From JAJFUV01 sp964561215 (GTDB lineage Bacteria; Acidobacteriota; Terriglobia; Bryobacterales; Bryobacteraceae), in assembly GCA_964561215.1 (NCBI GenBank), contig CAZLOS010000014.1, positions 4,102-68,101 of the forward strand: 64,000 nt of DNA. The letters run 5' to 3'. A model generated the notes under the pieces. The model had not been told where the DNA came from. It saw only the letters and a program-made list of their open reading frames with translations, and did no database searches. The position numbers and the translations under genes are program-made. Numbering within the stretch: the stretch's first letter is position 1; the number at the start of each line of letters is the position of its first letter. Shown here in pieces: positions 34,945 to 43,915 of the stretch.

Positions 34945-35628
34945 TTACACGCCGCGCCGGGCGCCCCACAGTTCCACGTGCAGGCGCGGCGTGTAGCGAT
35001 ATCCCTCCCGTTTGCAGATCTCCGCGATCCACCGGCCGCGCTCGCGCAGCGTGTTGACGTCCGTGCCCTCGCTCATCAGCACCACGCGATCCGGCGCGGC
35101 GCCGGTTCCCGCGATGATGCGTTGAATCTCGGCCAGGTCGCTTTCGCGTTCGATGACGAACTTCATCTGGTACTGGTAGTCCGCAATGAACCGCTTCAGG
35201 ATCGCAGGCTGATAGCGCAACCGTTCGTGCGCTGCCGCCCAACGGCCGCCGTCGCGCTCGCGTGGCGTCGAGTTCGCTAGCTTGGGGCTGAGGCTCACGA
35301 GGTCGCAAGCCACAGGGGCCCACACCGTGCCCGCGGTTTCAATTGTGATGTGCAAACCGGCGGCGCGCAGGCTTTCCGTAAGCGGCGCAATGTCCGGCGC
35401 AATCATGGGCTCGCCTCCGGTGACCACGACGTGCCGCGCCGGGAATTCTTGCACGCGGGCCAGGATCTCCTCGACGTCGAGTTCGTCGCCTTCCGGCGCC
35501 CAGGAAGTGTAAGGGGTATCGCACCACACGCAGCGGAGGTTGCAGCCGCTCGACCGCACGAATGCCGAGGGCGTGCCGACCAGCATCCCTTCGCCTTGCA
35601 GCGAGTAGAAGATTTCCGAGATTCGCAT
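34945..35628 (-). CDS. queE: 7-carboxy-7-deazaguanine synthase (radical SAM)
   Basis: 227 residues from ATG 35628, which shares one base with the queC stop (TGATG). The enzyme converts 6-carboxytetrahydropterin to CDG on the way to queuosine. 'CNLRCVWCDTPYTSW' carries the Cys cluster of the radical SAM iron-sulfur site, 'VVVTGGEPM' the SAM-binding GGE, and 'FYSLQGEGMLVGTP' the substrate region at the N-terminus. The upstream frame reaching 35913 is an antisense-of-queC shadow. queD is not in the window. Confidence 0.96.
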   Translation of the reverse strand: MRISEIFYSLQGEGMLVGTPSAFVRSSGCNLRCVWCDTPYTSWAPEGDELDVEEILARVQEFPARHVVVTGGEPMIAPDIAPLTESLRAAGLHITIETAGTVWAPVACDLVSLSPKLANSTPRERDGGRWAAAHERLRYQPAILKRFIADYQYQMKFVIERESDLAEIQRIIAGTGAAPDRVVLMSEGTDVNTLRERGRWIAEICKREGYRYTPRLHVELWGARRGV

Positions 35629-36314
35629 CAGCGCACGTAATCGAGCTTGTCGGCGAGGCCCGCCTCGCGGAAGCCCTTCTTGCGGAGCAGGCAGGAGTCG
35701 CATTCGCCGCACGGGCGCCCCTGCTCGTCCGGATCGTAACAACTGTGAGTCAGGCCGAAGTCCAGGCCCAACTTCGCGCCGAGCCTTACGATATCGGCCT
35801 TCGACATTTCCGCGAGCGGCGTGTGAATCCGCAGCCGCGCGCCGCGCTCGACCGCGGCCTTGGTCGCCAGGTTGGCCATTCGCTCGAACGCCGCTATGTA
35901 CTCCGGACGGCAATCCGGATAGCCGGAATAGTCGATGGCATTGACGCCGATGAAGATGCCGGCCGCGCCAAGCACCTCGGCCCAGGCCAGGGCGAACGAC
36001 AGGAACACGGTATTGCGGGCCGGCACGTAGGTGACCGGTATGCCGTGACCCAGTTCGGCATCGCTGTGGTGTTTCGGCACCTCGGCCGAACCGGTGAGAG
36101 CGGATCCTTCAAACAGGCGCCTGTCGATTGTGGCGACCAAGTGTCGCTTGGCGCCCAAGGCCGCGGCTACCCGCGCGGCAGCCTCCAATTCCACGCGATG
36201 ACGCTGGCCGTAGTCGAACGAGAGCGCGTAACATTCGAACCCTTCGCGGATCGCGTAGGCCAGGCACGTGGACGAATCCAGGCCACCGCTCAACAGGCAG
36301 ACGGCTCGTTTCAT
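35628..36314 (-). CDS. queC: 7-cyano-7-deazaguanine synthase
   Basis: 228 residues. The ATP-pyrophosphatase loop 'LLSGGLDSSTCLA' is at residues 8-20, 'YVPARNTVFLSFALAWAE' is typical, and the C-terminal zinc cluster 'CYDPDEQGRPCGECDSC' is present. It turns CDG into preQ0 using ATP and ammonia. The start overlaps the MFS stop as ATGA and the stop touches queE, so MFS-queC-queE is one coupled operon. Confidence 0.97.
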   Translation of the reverse strand: MKRAVCLLSGGLDSSTCLAYAIREGFECYALSFDYGQRHRVELEAAARVAAALGAKRHLVATIDRRLFEGSALTGSAEVPKHHSDAELGHGIPVTYVPARNTVFLSFALAWAEVLGAAGIFIGVNAIDYSGYPDCRPEYIAAFERMANLATKAAVERGARLRIHTPLAEMSKADIVRLGAKLGLDFGLTHSCYDPDEQGRPCGECDSCLLRKKGFREAGLADKLDYVR

Positions 36315-37441
36315 GCTTTCTCCAATTTCATGGTAAGCAGGAATCCGATCAGCGGGACGACTGTGAGCGAAGCAAGCACGCGGTGCAGCGTGAAGCTATC
36401 CGCCAGCACGCCGATCAGCGGGATAAACACCAAGCCGGCCATCCCCCAGGCAAAGCCCATCATGAGGGCGGAGACCGTGCCCGATTGCGAGGGAGCTAAC
36501 TCCTGAGCCATCAACACGTTCACAGGGATTGTGAACAGCAGGATGAGCCCGCCCAGGCAAAGGCCGACAATGGAAAGCACACCGCGCGTCCAGAAGAACA
36601 GCGCCAGAAATGGTACGGAGGCGATCATCGAAACCAGGATCACGTTCCGGCCGCCGAAGCGATCCGCCAGGTGACCGCCGAGGAACCCGCCCAATGCACC
36701 GGCGGCCAGGTAGGCGGTGAGGATGTAACTCGCCTTCGCGGGAGTGTAGCCGCGTTCCAGGTTCAGGTACAGGGGAAGGAACTGGGTGAAGCTGACCTGC
36801 ACCACCGACCGCAGGAATACCAGCAGATACAGGATGGTGAGAGGCCGCGCCACCGCTTTGAGCGGCGCCCAATCGAACCGCTCGCGGCTATTCGGGTCGC
36901 TTGGCGCGTCCGGAAGCGTTATCAACAAAAAGATGCTGACGAGCACACCGGGCACCGCGGCCACCCAGGTGTGGTCCAGGCCGAGTCGCGTGGCGATGGT
37001 GGAGAAATACGTCGGTCCCAGCGCCGCGCCGAGCGTGCCGGCACTGATGAAGGAGGCCATCCACGCCCCACGGTTGGTCTTCACGCCGTACGTTACTCGC
37101 GAAGATGCCTGCGGATGGAAAGCGGCGGTACCAGCGCCCCCCGCTAGTACCATTACGAGCAGCCACTTGAAGCTAGGTGCGATGCCGAGGGTCGAGATAA
37201 ACACCCCGGCGACAGCCGGCGACAATGCGGCGAACAATTTCGTGTGAAAACGGTCGGAAAGAAAGCCGTACAGCGGCTGCATCACCGACGAGGAAAAGAT
37301 CAGGGCGCCGCCGAGGATTCCCGCTTCGGTAAGAGTCATCCCGAAGCGCCGGACCAGCAGGGGCTGCAATGCGCCAAGTGCGCAGGAATACAGGTCTACG
37401 CAAAAATGACCGAGTGAAAGAAGAATCAGAGGAATTGCCAA
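36311..37441 (-). CDS. MFS transporter (fosmidomycin-resistance-type)
   Basis: 376 residues from TTG 37441. A longer reading to 37492 is possible, but a perfect TATAAT (37456-37451) would lie inside it. The protein has twelve hydrophobic helices. 'YGFLSDRFHTK' is the MFS loop motif A, and 'GHFCVDLYSCALGALQPLL' at the N-terminus resembles the Fsr/fosmidomycin resistance group. It is coupled by ATGA to queC, so it may move a deazaguanine precursor or a drug. No substrate evidence in the sequence itself. Confidence 0.88.
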   Translation of the reverse strand: MAIPLILLSLGHFCVDLYSCALGALQPLLVRRFGMTLTEAGILGGALIFSSSVMQPLYGFLSDRFHTKLFAALSPAVAGVFISTLGIAPSFKWLLVMVLAGGAGTAAFHPQASSRVTYGVKTNRGAWMASFISAGTLGAALGPTYFSTIATRLGLDHTWVAAVPGVLVSIFLLITLPDAPSDPNSRERFDWAPLKAVARPLTILYLLVFLRSVVQVSFTQFLPLYLNLERGYTPAKASYILTAYLAAGALGGFLGGHLADRFGGRNVILVSMIASVPFLALFFWTRGVLSIVGLCLGGLILLFTIPVNVLMAQELAPSQSGTVSALMMGFAWGMAGLVFIPLIGVLADSFTLHRVLASLTVVPLIGFLLTMKLEKA

Positions 37442-37450
37442 TTTCCCTTC

Positions 37451-37456
37451 ATTATA
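37451..37456 (-). promoter_or_regulatory. -10 TATAAT for the MFS-queC-queE operon (leaderless)
   Basis: Exact TATAAT on the minus strand ending nine bases before TTG 37441. This fixes the transcript start inside any longer reading of the MFS gene and so decides its start. Confidence 0.6.
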
Positions 37457-37507
37457 GCGAGCCGCTCCTCGCGGTCGCCGAAGGGCGCGCAATCTGACGA
37501 TGGAACC

Positions 37508-38614
37508 TCAGGGCTTTCCGACGGGGATCTCCCGCGTGCCACCCTCGGCGCCGTAGATCCGGATCACCTGTGGTTCGCGCCGTTTTTCGGTCTCCCCGGC
37601 CGCCGGAGCCGCCGTCGAGTCCCGAAGCTCACCGACAGGCCCGACGATGGTCTTTTCGCCACGGTACACCGGCCGCACCTGGACCGGCTTCATGCCGCCG
37701 GGCATAGCGGCCCGCAACGAGCGGAAACTCCTCTCCAGTTCCGCTTCGTCGAGGTGGAGGCCCATGTGGACCTGTGGGCCTTCCACCGCCACCTGAACCT
37801 TCCCCGCCAGCGAAGCCATTTCCGGATTGTTGGGCTGTTGCATGGCGGCCATGCCCATCATCATCCGAAGTCCCCCGGCCAGCGCCGAGGCCGACTGCGC
37901 GGACTTGGTGGTGACGTTCAAATCGAGTCCCATCCCGCCGCGCAGGTTCAGGCCGAATTCGAAGCCGGTCACATCGGAAAACATCTTAGCCGATGGCGCC
38001 GCCGAGGCCGGGAACACCCCGGGCGTCACGATGCCTGCCAACCACAGGTCGTTCGTGGCGGCCAGCGAAGCGGCGCGCCGATAGAGCGCGGAGGTCTTCG
38101 GCATCGATACGCCCTTGAGCGCCGCGCCTACCGAGTTCAGATCCCCGATCAATAGAATTCCCGGCTCGGCCAGCACAAGAGCACCGCCGGCTCCCTTGGT
38201 CCGCTGCGAGACGAGGATCTCTCTGCCCAGCATTCTCCGCACGCGCGCTCCCTCGCCCAGCAGCGACGCCCGCACTTTGGCCCAGTCGAAGCGGCCTTCG
38301 ACCGCCAACAGCCCCTTTTCGGGCTTTTGCGCCACACCCTGCGGGGGCATAGGCACGGAAAGGATGATCCGGTCCACGATGTCGAACACGTCCATCTGCC
38401 CCAGGGCCGGCATCCCGGGCATGGCGCCCCGCGACATCGTAGAGCGCAGCTCTTGCCCGAGCTTCGAACCAGCCACACGGCGCCATTCGATACCCAGGAT
38501 GAGATTGCTCTCCGGGTGCGTATAGCGCCAGAGACTCTCCGCCCACCCAAGGTCCGGAACACACATCCCGATCAATAATAGGGCGATGCCGCGAGCCATG
38601 GTGCGTCGGTGCAT
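37508..38614 (-). CDS. Secreted protein of unknown function
   Basis: 368 residues from ATG 38614, with AGGAGG four bases upstream. It begins with a signal peptide (MARGIALLLIGMCVPDLGWA) that ends near residue 25. The mature chain has repeated 'LLGEGARVRRML'-like and 'ILLIGDLNSVGAALKG' segments, Met-rich stretches and no known catalytic motif. It ends with a Gly/Pro tail (IRIYGAEGGTREIPVGKP). I do not recognise the family. Divergent from the zinc-ribbon protein. Confidence 0.8.
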   Translation of the reverse strand: MHRRTMARGIALLLIGMCVPDLGWAESLWRYTHPESNLILGIEWRRVAGSKLGQELRSTMSRGAMPGMPALGQMDVFDIVDRIILSVPMPPQGVAQKPEKGLLAVEGRFDWAKVRASLLGEGARVRRMLGREILVSQRTKGAGGALVLAEPGILLIGDLNSVGAALKGVSMPKTSALYRRAASLAATNDLWLAGIVTPGVFPASAAPSAKMFSDVTGFEFGLNLRGGMGLDLNVTTKSAQSASALAGGLRMMMGMAAMQQPNNPEMASLAGKVQVAVEGPQVHMGLHLDEAELERSFRSLRAAMPGGMKPVQVRPVYRGEKTIVGPVGELRDSTAAPAAGETEKRREPQVIRIYGAEGGTREIPVGKP

Positions 38615-38701
38615 ACGACCTCCTAGCTGAACCGTAGCACCCGGGAGACACCAAGCCCATCCGCGCTTTACCCTAGTTTCGCCTAATGGCTCTCCCTGAG
38701 T

Positions 38702-38721
38702 CCGCAAAGCACGATTTGCGG
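38702..38721. promoter_or_regulatory. Inverted repeat in the divergent 38.6-38.8 kb region
   Basis: CCGCAAA (38702-38708) and TTTGCGG (38715-38721) flank a six-base loop between the divergent 37508 and 38768 genes. It could be an operator or an RNA hairpin. There is no T-tract. Confidence 0.35.
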
Positions 38722-38767
38722 GAACAAGCCGTTTCGGCGTAACGTATCAGATTACAGAGGAATGCAG

Positions 38768-39232
38768 ATGCCGTATTGCTGCCAGTGCGGAACCAGCGTC
38801 GCGCCAGTGGATGTTTACTGCGCCGGTTGTGGAGCGCGGCAGCACGGCGGTGCGCCGCCCCCGCCACCTCCGCCGGGAGGTGGCGCCGCTTCCATGACGC
38901 CCCGCACGGCTTCCATGCTCTGCTACATTCCCTTTGTCGGCTGGATCGCGTCCATCGTGGTGCTGGCCTCGGAACGCTTCCGCCACGACCGCACGGTGCG
39001 TTTCCATGCCTTTCAGGGTCTCTACCTCTTCGTGCTCTGGCTGATCGTGGATCACGTGATGGGGCCCATCCTGGGGTTCGGAGTCATGGGCCACATGCAC
39101 CTGGCCAGCTTGGCCAAGCTCGGCATGATCGTAGTCTGGGTGTTCATGCTGATCAAGACCGGACAGGAGCAGTTCTTCAGCCTGCCCGTGGTCGGCGAGC
39201 TCGCCGACCGGTCGATTTCGGAACAGAAGTAG
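38768..39232 (+). CDS. Zinc-ribbon plus DUF4870-like membrane protein
   Basis: 154 residues from ATG 38768, with AGAGGA six bases upstream. ATG 38762 is the alternative. The N-terminus is a four-Cys zinc ribbon (CCQCGTSVAPVDVYCAGCG), then a Pro/Gly linker (about residues 30-42), then three hydrophobic helices with 'RFHAFQGLYLFVLW', the pattern of DUF4870-type small membrane proteins. Function unknown; the zinc ribbon suggests a structural or docking role at the inner membrane face. Confidence 0.85.
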   Translation: MPYCCQCGTSVAPVDVYCAGCGARQHGGAPPPPPPPGGGAASMTPRTASMLCYIPFVGWIASIVVLASERFRHDRTVRFHAFQGLYLFVLWLIVDHVMGPILGFGVMGHMHLASLAKLGMIVVWVFMLIKTGQEQFFSLPVVGELADRSISEQK

Positions 39233-39285
39233 CGCTACCCGCCGGCCGGAGTTCCCCCGCAAGGATGACTGTCGAGGCATTCACG

Positions 39286-39291
39286 TAAACT
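39286..39291 (+). promoter_or_regulatory. -10-like TAAACT for the histidine phosphatase gene (leaderless)
   Basis: TAAACT ends nine bases before ATG 39301, so the transcript would begin within about three bases of the start codon. Confidence 0.45.
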
Positions 39292-39300
39292 GGGAAGTGG

Positions 39301-40020
39301 ATGAGTGTTCTGACTGTTGTCCGGCATGGACAGGCTTCTTTTCTCGCGGCGGATTACGACAAGTTGTCTCCCGCCGGCGAGCGGCAGGCCGCGGCGCTTG
39401 GCGAGTATTGGGCGCGTAACCGCGTGAAAATCGACGCTGTTTACACGGGCCCGAAGAAGAGACAGATGGACACGGCGGCCATCGCCGGCGCCGCTTACGC
39501 CAGCGCAGGCCTGGCTTGGCCCGCGCCTGTCGTGCTGCAAGGCTTGGACGAATACCGCGTCGACGAAGTGATGCGCCGCTACGTCCCGGATTTGGCCGCG
39601 GCCGACCCTCGCGTCGCCGAACTGCGCCGGGCCGTCCAGCAAGCCAAAGGCACCCCGGCGCTGCCCCTGGCCATCGAGAAGCTGTTCCGCCGCGTATCCA
39701 CGATGTGGGTACAAAAGGAATTCGACGCCGAGGGGATCGAGGACTGGAGCCGGTTCTCCGGCCGGGTGCGGGATGCGCTGGTCGAAACGCGCAACCATGG
39801 GCGGCGCGGCGCCCACGTGGTGGTGGTCACCTCGGCGGGCCCGACGGCAGTGGCACTGCAAACCGCGCTCGGGTTGGACGAGGTCACCACGCTCGAACTG
39901 AGCTGGCTGGTGCGGAATACGGCCTGCTCGGAGTTTCTGTTTTCGGGCGACCGCTTCTCGTTGTGGAGCTTCAACGCCACACCGCACCTGAGCGACGCCG
40001 CGATGATCACCTACCGCTGA
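39301..40020 (+). CDS. Histidine phosphatase family protein (phosphoglycerate-mutase-like)
   Basis: 239 residues. 'VVRHGQASF' has the RHG catalytic motif at residues 8-10. The second catalytic His is replaced or shifted: the usual 'HG' late motif appears as 'VVTSAGPTAVAL'. 'GLDEYRVDEV' supplies the middle Glu region. So it may be a sugar-phosphate phosphatase with altered activity, or inactive. Its stop abuts the gatB stop on the other strand, forming TGATCA with no base between. Confidence 0.85.
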   Translation: MSVLTVVRHGQASFLAADYDKLSPAGERQAAALGEYWARNRVKIDAVYTGPKKRQMDTAAIAGAAYASAGLAWPAPVVLQGLDEYRVDEVMRRYVPDLAAADPRVAELRRAVQQAKGTPALPLAIEKLFRRVSTMWVQKEFDAEGIEDWSRFSGRVRDALVETRNHGRRGAHVVVVTSAGPTAVALQTALGLDEVTTLELSWLVRNTACSEFLFSGDRFSLWSFNATPHLSDAAMITYR

Positions 40021-41502
40021 TCAGGCGTCCAGCTTCTGTTTGAGCAGTTTGTTGAGCGACTGGGGATTGGCTTGCCCGCGCGTGGCCTTCATGGCCTGCC
40101 CCACCAGGTAGCCGATGACGGTGGTCTTGCCGCCCTTGTACTGTTCCACTTGCTTCGGGTTCGAGCGCAACACCTCGTCGACGACCTTTTCGAGGGCGCC
40201 CGAATCGCTGATCTGTTTCAATCCTTCGCGTTCGATGATGTCACCGGCCGCTTCTCCCGACTCGAACATCTTCGGGAAAATCTCCTTGGCCAGCTTGCCG
40301 GAGATCTCGCCCCGATTCATACGCGCCAGCAGGTCGCCCAGGTGTTCCGCGCTCACGGGCGAGCCGGCGATCTCCTTGCCGGCGGCTTTGAGCGCGCCCG
40401 CGAGATCCCCCATCACCCAGTTGGCGGCCAGCCGGGCATCACCGGCGCGCGCGGCGACGATTTCGAAATAATCGGCGATATCGCGCGATGCCGTCAGCAC
40501 CTGCGCGTCGTACTCGCGCAGGCCCAGGTCGTTGATGAAACGCGCGCGCCTGGCAGCCGGCAGTTCGGGCATGGAGGACTTCACGCGGTTGAGCCATTCC
40601 TCACTGATACGCAGCGGCACAAGGTCCGGCTCGGGGAAGTAACGGTAATCGTGCGCCTGCTCCTTGCTTCGCATGCCCTCGGTTTTGCCGGTATCGGAAT
40701 CGTAGAGCCGTGTTTCCTGAACGATGGCGCCGCCGCCTTCGATGACCGCCACCTGGCGCGCGATTTCGTAATCCAGCGCCATCTTCACGAAGCGGAACGA
40801 ATTCAGGTTCTTCACCTCGACCTTCGTGCCGAGTTTCCGGGCGCCCTTCAGGCGCACGCTCACATTGGCGTCGCAGCGCAGGTGCCCCTTCTCCATGTCG
40901 CAGGTGGACACGTTCACGAACTGCATGGTCTGTTTGAGGACGGTGAGGAACTCGTGGGCTTCGTCGGAGCTGCGCATGTCCGGCTCGGTCACGATCTCGA
41001 TGAGCGGCGTTCCCGTGCGGTTCAGGTCGATATAGGTGAAGCGCGCGGAGTCCTTGAAGCCCTCGTGGATGCTCTTGCCGGCGTCGTCTTCCATGTGCAC
41101 GCGTGTGATGCCCAACCGCTTGGTTTCGCCGGCGACTTCGACGTCCACCCAGCCTTGCCCGGCGACCGGCTGATCGTACTGCGAAATCTGGTAGCCCTTG
41201 GGCAGGTCCGGGTAGAAGTAGTTCTTGCGGGCGAACCGGGAGACGGGATTGACACGGCAGTTCAGGGCCAGTGAAGCGGCCACGGCCATCTCGACGGCCT
41301 CGCGGTTCAGCACCGGCAGCGCGCCGGGCATGCCCAGGCATACAGGGCAGACGTTGGTGTTGGGCGGCGCGCCGAAGCTGGTCTGGCAACGGCAGAAGAT
41401 CTTGGTCTGCGTGGCCAACTGGACGTGGACTTCCAGGCCAATGACCGCTTCGTACTTGGAGAGCACTTCCGGCGCCACTAACGCCTCAACATCGAAGGAC
41501 AT
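40021..41502 (-). CDS. gatB: Aspartyl/glutamyl-tRNA amidotransferase subunit B
   Basis: 493 residues, typical. GatB activates mischarged Glu-tRNA(Gln) or Asp-tRNA(Asn) for amidation in the GatCAB complex. 'VIGLEVHVQLATQTKIFCRC' and 'CPVCLGMPGALPVLN' with the zinc Cys residues lie at the N-terminus, and the YqeY-like tail follows after about residue 330. gatA and gatC are elsewhere. A TATAAT (41514-41509) ends six bases before ATG 41502, with GGAG between. Confidence 0.97.
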   Translation of the reverse strand: MSFDVEALVAPEVLSKYEAVIGLEVHVQLATQTKIFCRCQTSFGAPPNTNVCPVCLGMPGALPVLNREAVEMAVAASLALNCRVNPVSRFARKNYFYPDLPKGYQISQYDQPVAGQGWVDVEVAGETKRLGITRVHMEDDAGKSIHEGFKDSARFTYIDLNRTGTPLIEIVTEPDMRSSDEAHEFLTVLKQTMQFVNVSTCDMEKGHLRCDANVSVRLKGARKLGTKVEVKNLNSFRFVKMALDYEIARQVAVIEGGGAIVQETRLYDSDTGKTEGMRSKEQAHDYRYFPEPDLVPLRISEEWLNRVKSSMPELPAARRARFINDLGLREYDAQVLTASRDIADYFEIVAARAGDARLAANWVMGDLAGALKAAGKEIAGSPVSAEHLGDLLARMNRGEISGKLAKEIFPKMFESGEAAGDIIEREGLKQISDSGALEKVVDEVLRSNPKQVEQYKGGKTTVIGYLVGQAMKATRGQANPQSLNKLLKQKLDA

Positions 41503-41508
41503 TACTCC

Positions 41509-41514
41509 ATTATA
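41509..41514 (-). promoter_or_regulatory. -10 TATAAT for gatB (leaderless)
   Basis: Exact TATAAT on the minus strand ending six bases before the gatB ATG. Transcript start is predicted at the start codon. Confidence 0.6.
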
Positions 41515-41552
41515 GGAGGGGCGGACTCACCGCTTTTTTCATTCCGGGCGCG

Positions 41553-42590
41553 TTATCGCGCGATGCCTCGCGTTCCGCCGTGCATCAACGCTTTGATTTC
41601 GTCCAGCGTGTACCGGCTGAAATCGCCGGGGACCGAGTGCTTCAGGCAACTCGCCGCCATGGCGAATTCGAGCGCCTCGGAGTGACTGTCGAACGTCTGC
41701 CACCCATATACGAACGCTCCCGCGAAACAGTCTCCCGCGCCTACGCCATCCACAATCTGGTTCATCGCGAAATGACGGCTCACCCGGAACTCCTTGCGGT
41801 CATCGAGGCAGGAGGACCATCCTACTTGCCCGGTGGGCATCGGCTCCCGGAGGCTGATCGTAATTGCCTGCATGTTCGGATATTGCGCGAGCACCTTCCC
41901 GGTCAGGTCCTGGTAACTCTCAGGATGGAGATAGCCGGGGCGCGTGCTCGCCGGCACATCGAACCCCAGGCCCATCCGAACGTCCGCTTCGTTGGCAATG
42001 AGGATGTCCACCAGACGCGTCAAGCCCGGTATGACTTCGAGCGCGGTCTTGCCCCACTTCCACAAGTTCTTCCGGTAGTTCAGATCGAAGGAAACGATGA
42101 GCCCCGCCGCTCTGGCCTTCTGAATCGACTCAACGGCAAGCTCGGCCGCGGATTCGCTCACGGCAGGCGTGATACCGCTGATGTGGAACCAGCCGGCACC
42201 TTGGAAGACCGTGTCCCAATCAATATCACCGGGCTTAGCCAGTGCCAAAGCGCTATCGGCACGGTCGTAAAACACCCTGGTGGGGCGTTCGCCGGCACCG
42301 GGTTCGAGGAAGTAAATCCCCATCCGGCCCTTCCCGCGCACAATCCTCGAGGTATCGACACCGAAGCGCCGCATTTCGCCGATGCAGCTTTCCGCCAGCG
42401 GATTCGCATCCGGCAGGACGGTGACGAATGACGTCTCGGCCTCGAGTTGCGCCATGGCGATGGCTGCGTTGATTTCACTGCCGCCGAACGTCGCGACCAA
42501 CTGCGAACTCTGAAGAAGGCGCTCCTTGCCGGCAGGAGAGAGCCGCAGCATGACTTCGCCGAAAGCGACAGTACGAGTGGATTTTTGCAT
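41553..42590 (-). CDS. kdgK: 2-keto-3-deoxygluconate kinase (PfkB family)
   Basis: 345 residues from ATG 42590. An ATG at 42602 lies inside the -10 element. The family signature 'DGVGAGDCFAGAF' near the C-terminus holds the catalytic Asp. 'LSPAGKERLLQSSQLVATFGGSEINAAIA' layout and 'SFDLNYRKNLWKWG' are those of KDG kinases. It phosphorylates KDG to KDPG in pectin, alginate and galacturonate breakdown. No partner enzymes of that pathway are adjacent. Confidence 0.92.
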   Translation of the reverse strand: MQKSTRTVAFGEVMLRLSPAGKERLLQSSQLVATFGGSEINAAIAMAQLEAETSFVTVLPDANPLAESCIGEMRRFGVDTSRIVRGKGRMGIYFLEPGAGERPTRVFYDRADSALALAKPGDIDWDTVFQGAGWFHISGITPAVSESAAELAVESIQKARAAGLIVSFDLNYRKNLWKWGKTALEVIPGLTRLVDILIANEADVRMGLGFDVPASTRPGYLHPESYQDLTGKVLAQYPNMQAITISLREPMPTGQVGWSSCLDDRKEFRVSRHFAMNQIVDGVGAGDCFAGAFVYGWQTFDSHSEALEFAMAASCLKHSVPGDFSRYTLDEIKALMHGGTRGIAR

Positions 42591-42600
42591 GTGCGATTCC

Positions 42601-42606
42601 ATTGTA
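42601..42606 (-). promoter_or_regulatory. -10-like TACAAT for kdgK (near-leaderless)
   Basis: TACAAT on the minus strand, ten bases before ATG 42590. Confidence 0.45.
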
Positions 42607-42798
42607 CGGCGCGTGCGTGCAACCGGACCGCGACGGCAAGACGCGGAGCTGGGTAGTGGGCTTGCTCTGAACTGCGTCCTACCTGCCGTAAGCGGGGAAC
42701 TGACGGGTTGCGTCCGGTGTTCTTGCGGTTCGGAGCTCCGGTTCGGCGGCACGCTTTGAGCGCGGCGGGGCCACGAGTTCCGGATGTATCTTGGAACT

Positions 42799-43539
42799 AT
42801 GACTACGGCGGCGGAACGGCCGACGCGGCTGCTGATGATCGACGACGACGACAAGTTGTGCCGGCTGGTGAAGAGCTACCTCTCACCGCTTGGCTACGAT
42901 GTCACCACGGCTCGCAGCGGACGCGACGGGCTTGCGCTGGTGCTTCAGGAACCGTTTGCTGCAGTGATCCTGGACGTGATGCTGCCGGGAATGAACGGAT
43001 TCGACGTTCTGCGCGAGATCCGGCAACACTCGCAGGTGCCGGTGCTGATGCTGACGGCCCTGGGCGAGGAGGCAGACCGGATCGTGGGCCTCGAGATGGG
43101 CGCCGACGATTACCTGCCGAAGACCTTCTCGACACGGGAATTGCTGGCGCGGCTGCGCGCGGTGCTGCGTCGGTCCGCGTTGACCTCCAAACTCAACGAA
43201 CCGCCACAACTGGCGCCGGTAGTGGTCGGCGATCTTTGGATCGATGCCGAGGCCAGGACGGCCACTCTTCGCGATGCACCGCTAAGCCTCACCCCGATTG
43301 AGTTCGACCTGCTCTACGCGCTCGCCAGCGCCGCCGGACGTGTTCGCAGCCGGGAGCAATTGCTCATGGAAGTCGCGGATCGCGATCTCGAGGCGTTCGA
43401 CCGGAGCATCGACGTGCACATCTCGTCCCTGCGGCGGAAACTGGTGGACGATCCTCGGGCGCCGCGTTTCATCGAAACCGTTCGCAGTGCCGGTTACCGG
43501 ATGCGCAAACTGGAACCGGCGCCCGAAACGCCTGCCTAG
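42799..43539 (+). CDS. OmpR-family response regulator (CpxR-like)
   Basis: 246 residues from ATG 42799. ATG 42784 is in frame and possible. The receiver domain has 'LMIDDDDK' (acidic pocket), 'AVILDVMLPGMNGFDV' (phospho-accepting Asp near 55) and 'GADDYLPKTFSTREL' (conserved Lys). The C-terminal winged helix has 'LSLTPIEFDLLYAL' and 'RSIDVHISSLRRKL'. It is the partner of the histidine kinase at 44070, but an opposite-strand gene lies between them. Confidence 0.95.
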   Translation: MTTAAERPTRLLMIDDDDKLCRLVKSYLSPLGYDVTTARSGRDGLALVLQEPFAAVILDVMLPGMNGFDVLREIRQHSQVPVLMLTALGEEADRIVGLEMGADDYLPKTFSTRELLARLRAVLRRSALTSKLNEPPQLAPVVVGDLWIDAEARTATLRDAPLSLTPIEFDLLYALASAAGRVRSREQLLMEVADRDLEAFDRSIDVHISSLRRKLVDDPRAPRFIETVRSAGYRMRKLEPAPETPA

Positions 43540-43546
43540 CCGGCTG

Positions 43547-43560
43547 GAGCGCGAGCGCTC
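43547..43560. terminator. Short palindromic hairpin between convergent genes
   Basis: GAGCGC (43547-43552) and GCGCTC (43555-43560) with a two-base spacer, just after the regulator stop and touching the DUF4405 stop. There is no T-tract; a weak bidirectional end at most. Confidence 0.35.
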
Positions 43561-43915
43561 ACTTGGTATTCTGACGAACCGTAGGCACCGCCACGCAAGG
43601 AGGCCCGCCCGGCCGCCTCCGGTCCTTCTGCATGGAACCGGTCACGAAAAGCGCCACAGAAAGTGCCGCCGCCAGTCCGCACGCCACCAGGGCGCGCCTG
43701 TAACGGAACAGGGAGACCAGCACTCTCCAATTGAGGGCCAAGTGGACCAATCCCGCCGCGACCATCGCAAATCCGGTCCACTCATGTAGCGTGTTCAGCG
43801 CGCCACTACGAATGTGCGCAAGCATCATGATGCCGGTGGTCCCAACAACGGCGAATGTGACCGCCACCACGGGACTGATAATGGATCTGATTACCGTCTG
43901 AATAGGAGTCTTCAT
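43559..43915 (-). CDS. DUF4405-like small membrane protein (cytochrome b-type fold)
   Basis: 118 residues from ATG 43915, with AGGTGA four bases upstream. Three hydrophobic helices. 'LNTLHEWTGFAMVAAGLVHLALNWRVL' contains two His residues in the pattern of the DUF4405 family, which in other proteins ligates heme or takes part in membrane flavinylation/electron transfer. The C-terminus is a short Pro/Arg tail. It lies antisense between the regulator and the kinase of a two-component system. Confidence 0.78.
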   Translation of the reverse strand: MKTPIQTVIRSIISPVVAVTFAVVGTTGIMMLAHIRSGALNTLHEWTGFAMVAAGLVHLALNWRVLVSLFRYRRALVACGLAAALSVALFVTGSMQKDRRRPGGPPCVAVPTVRQNTK

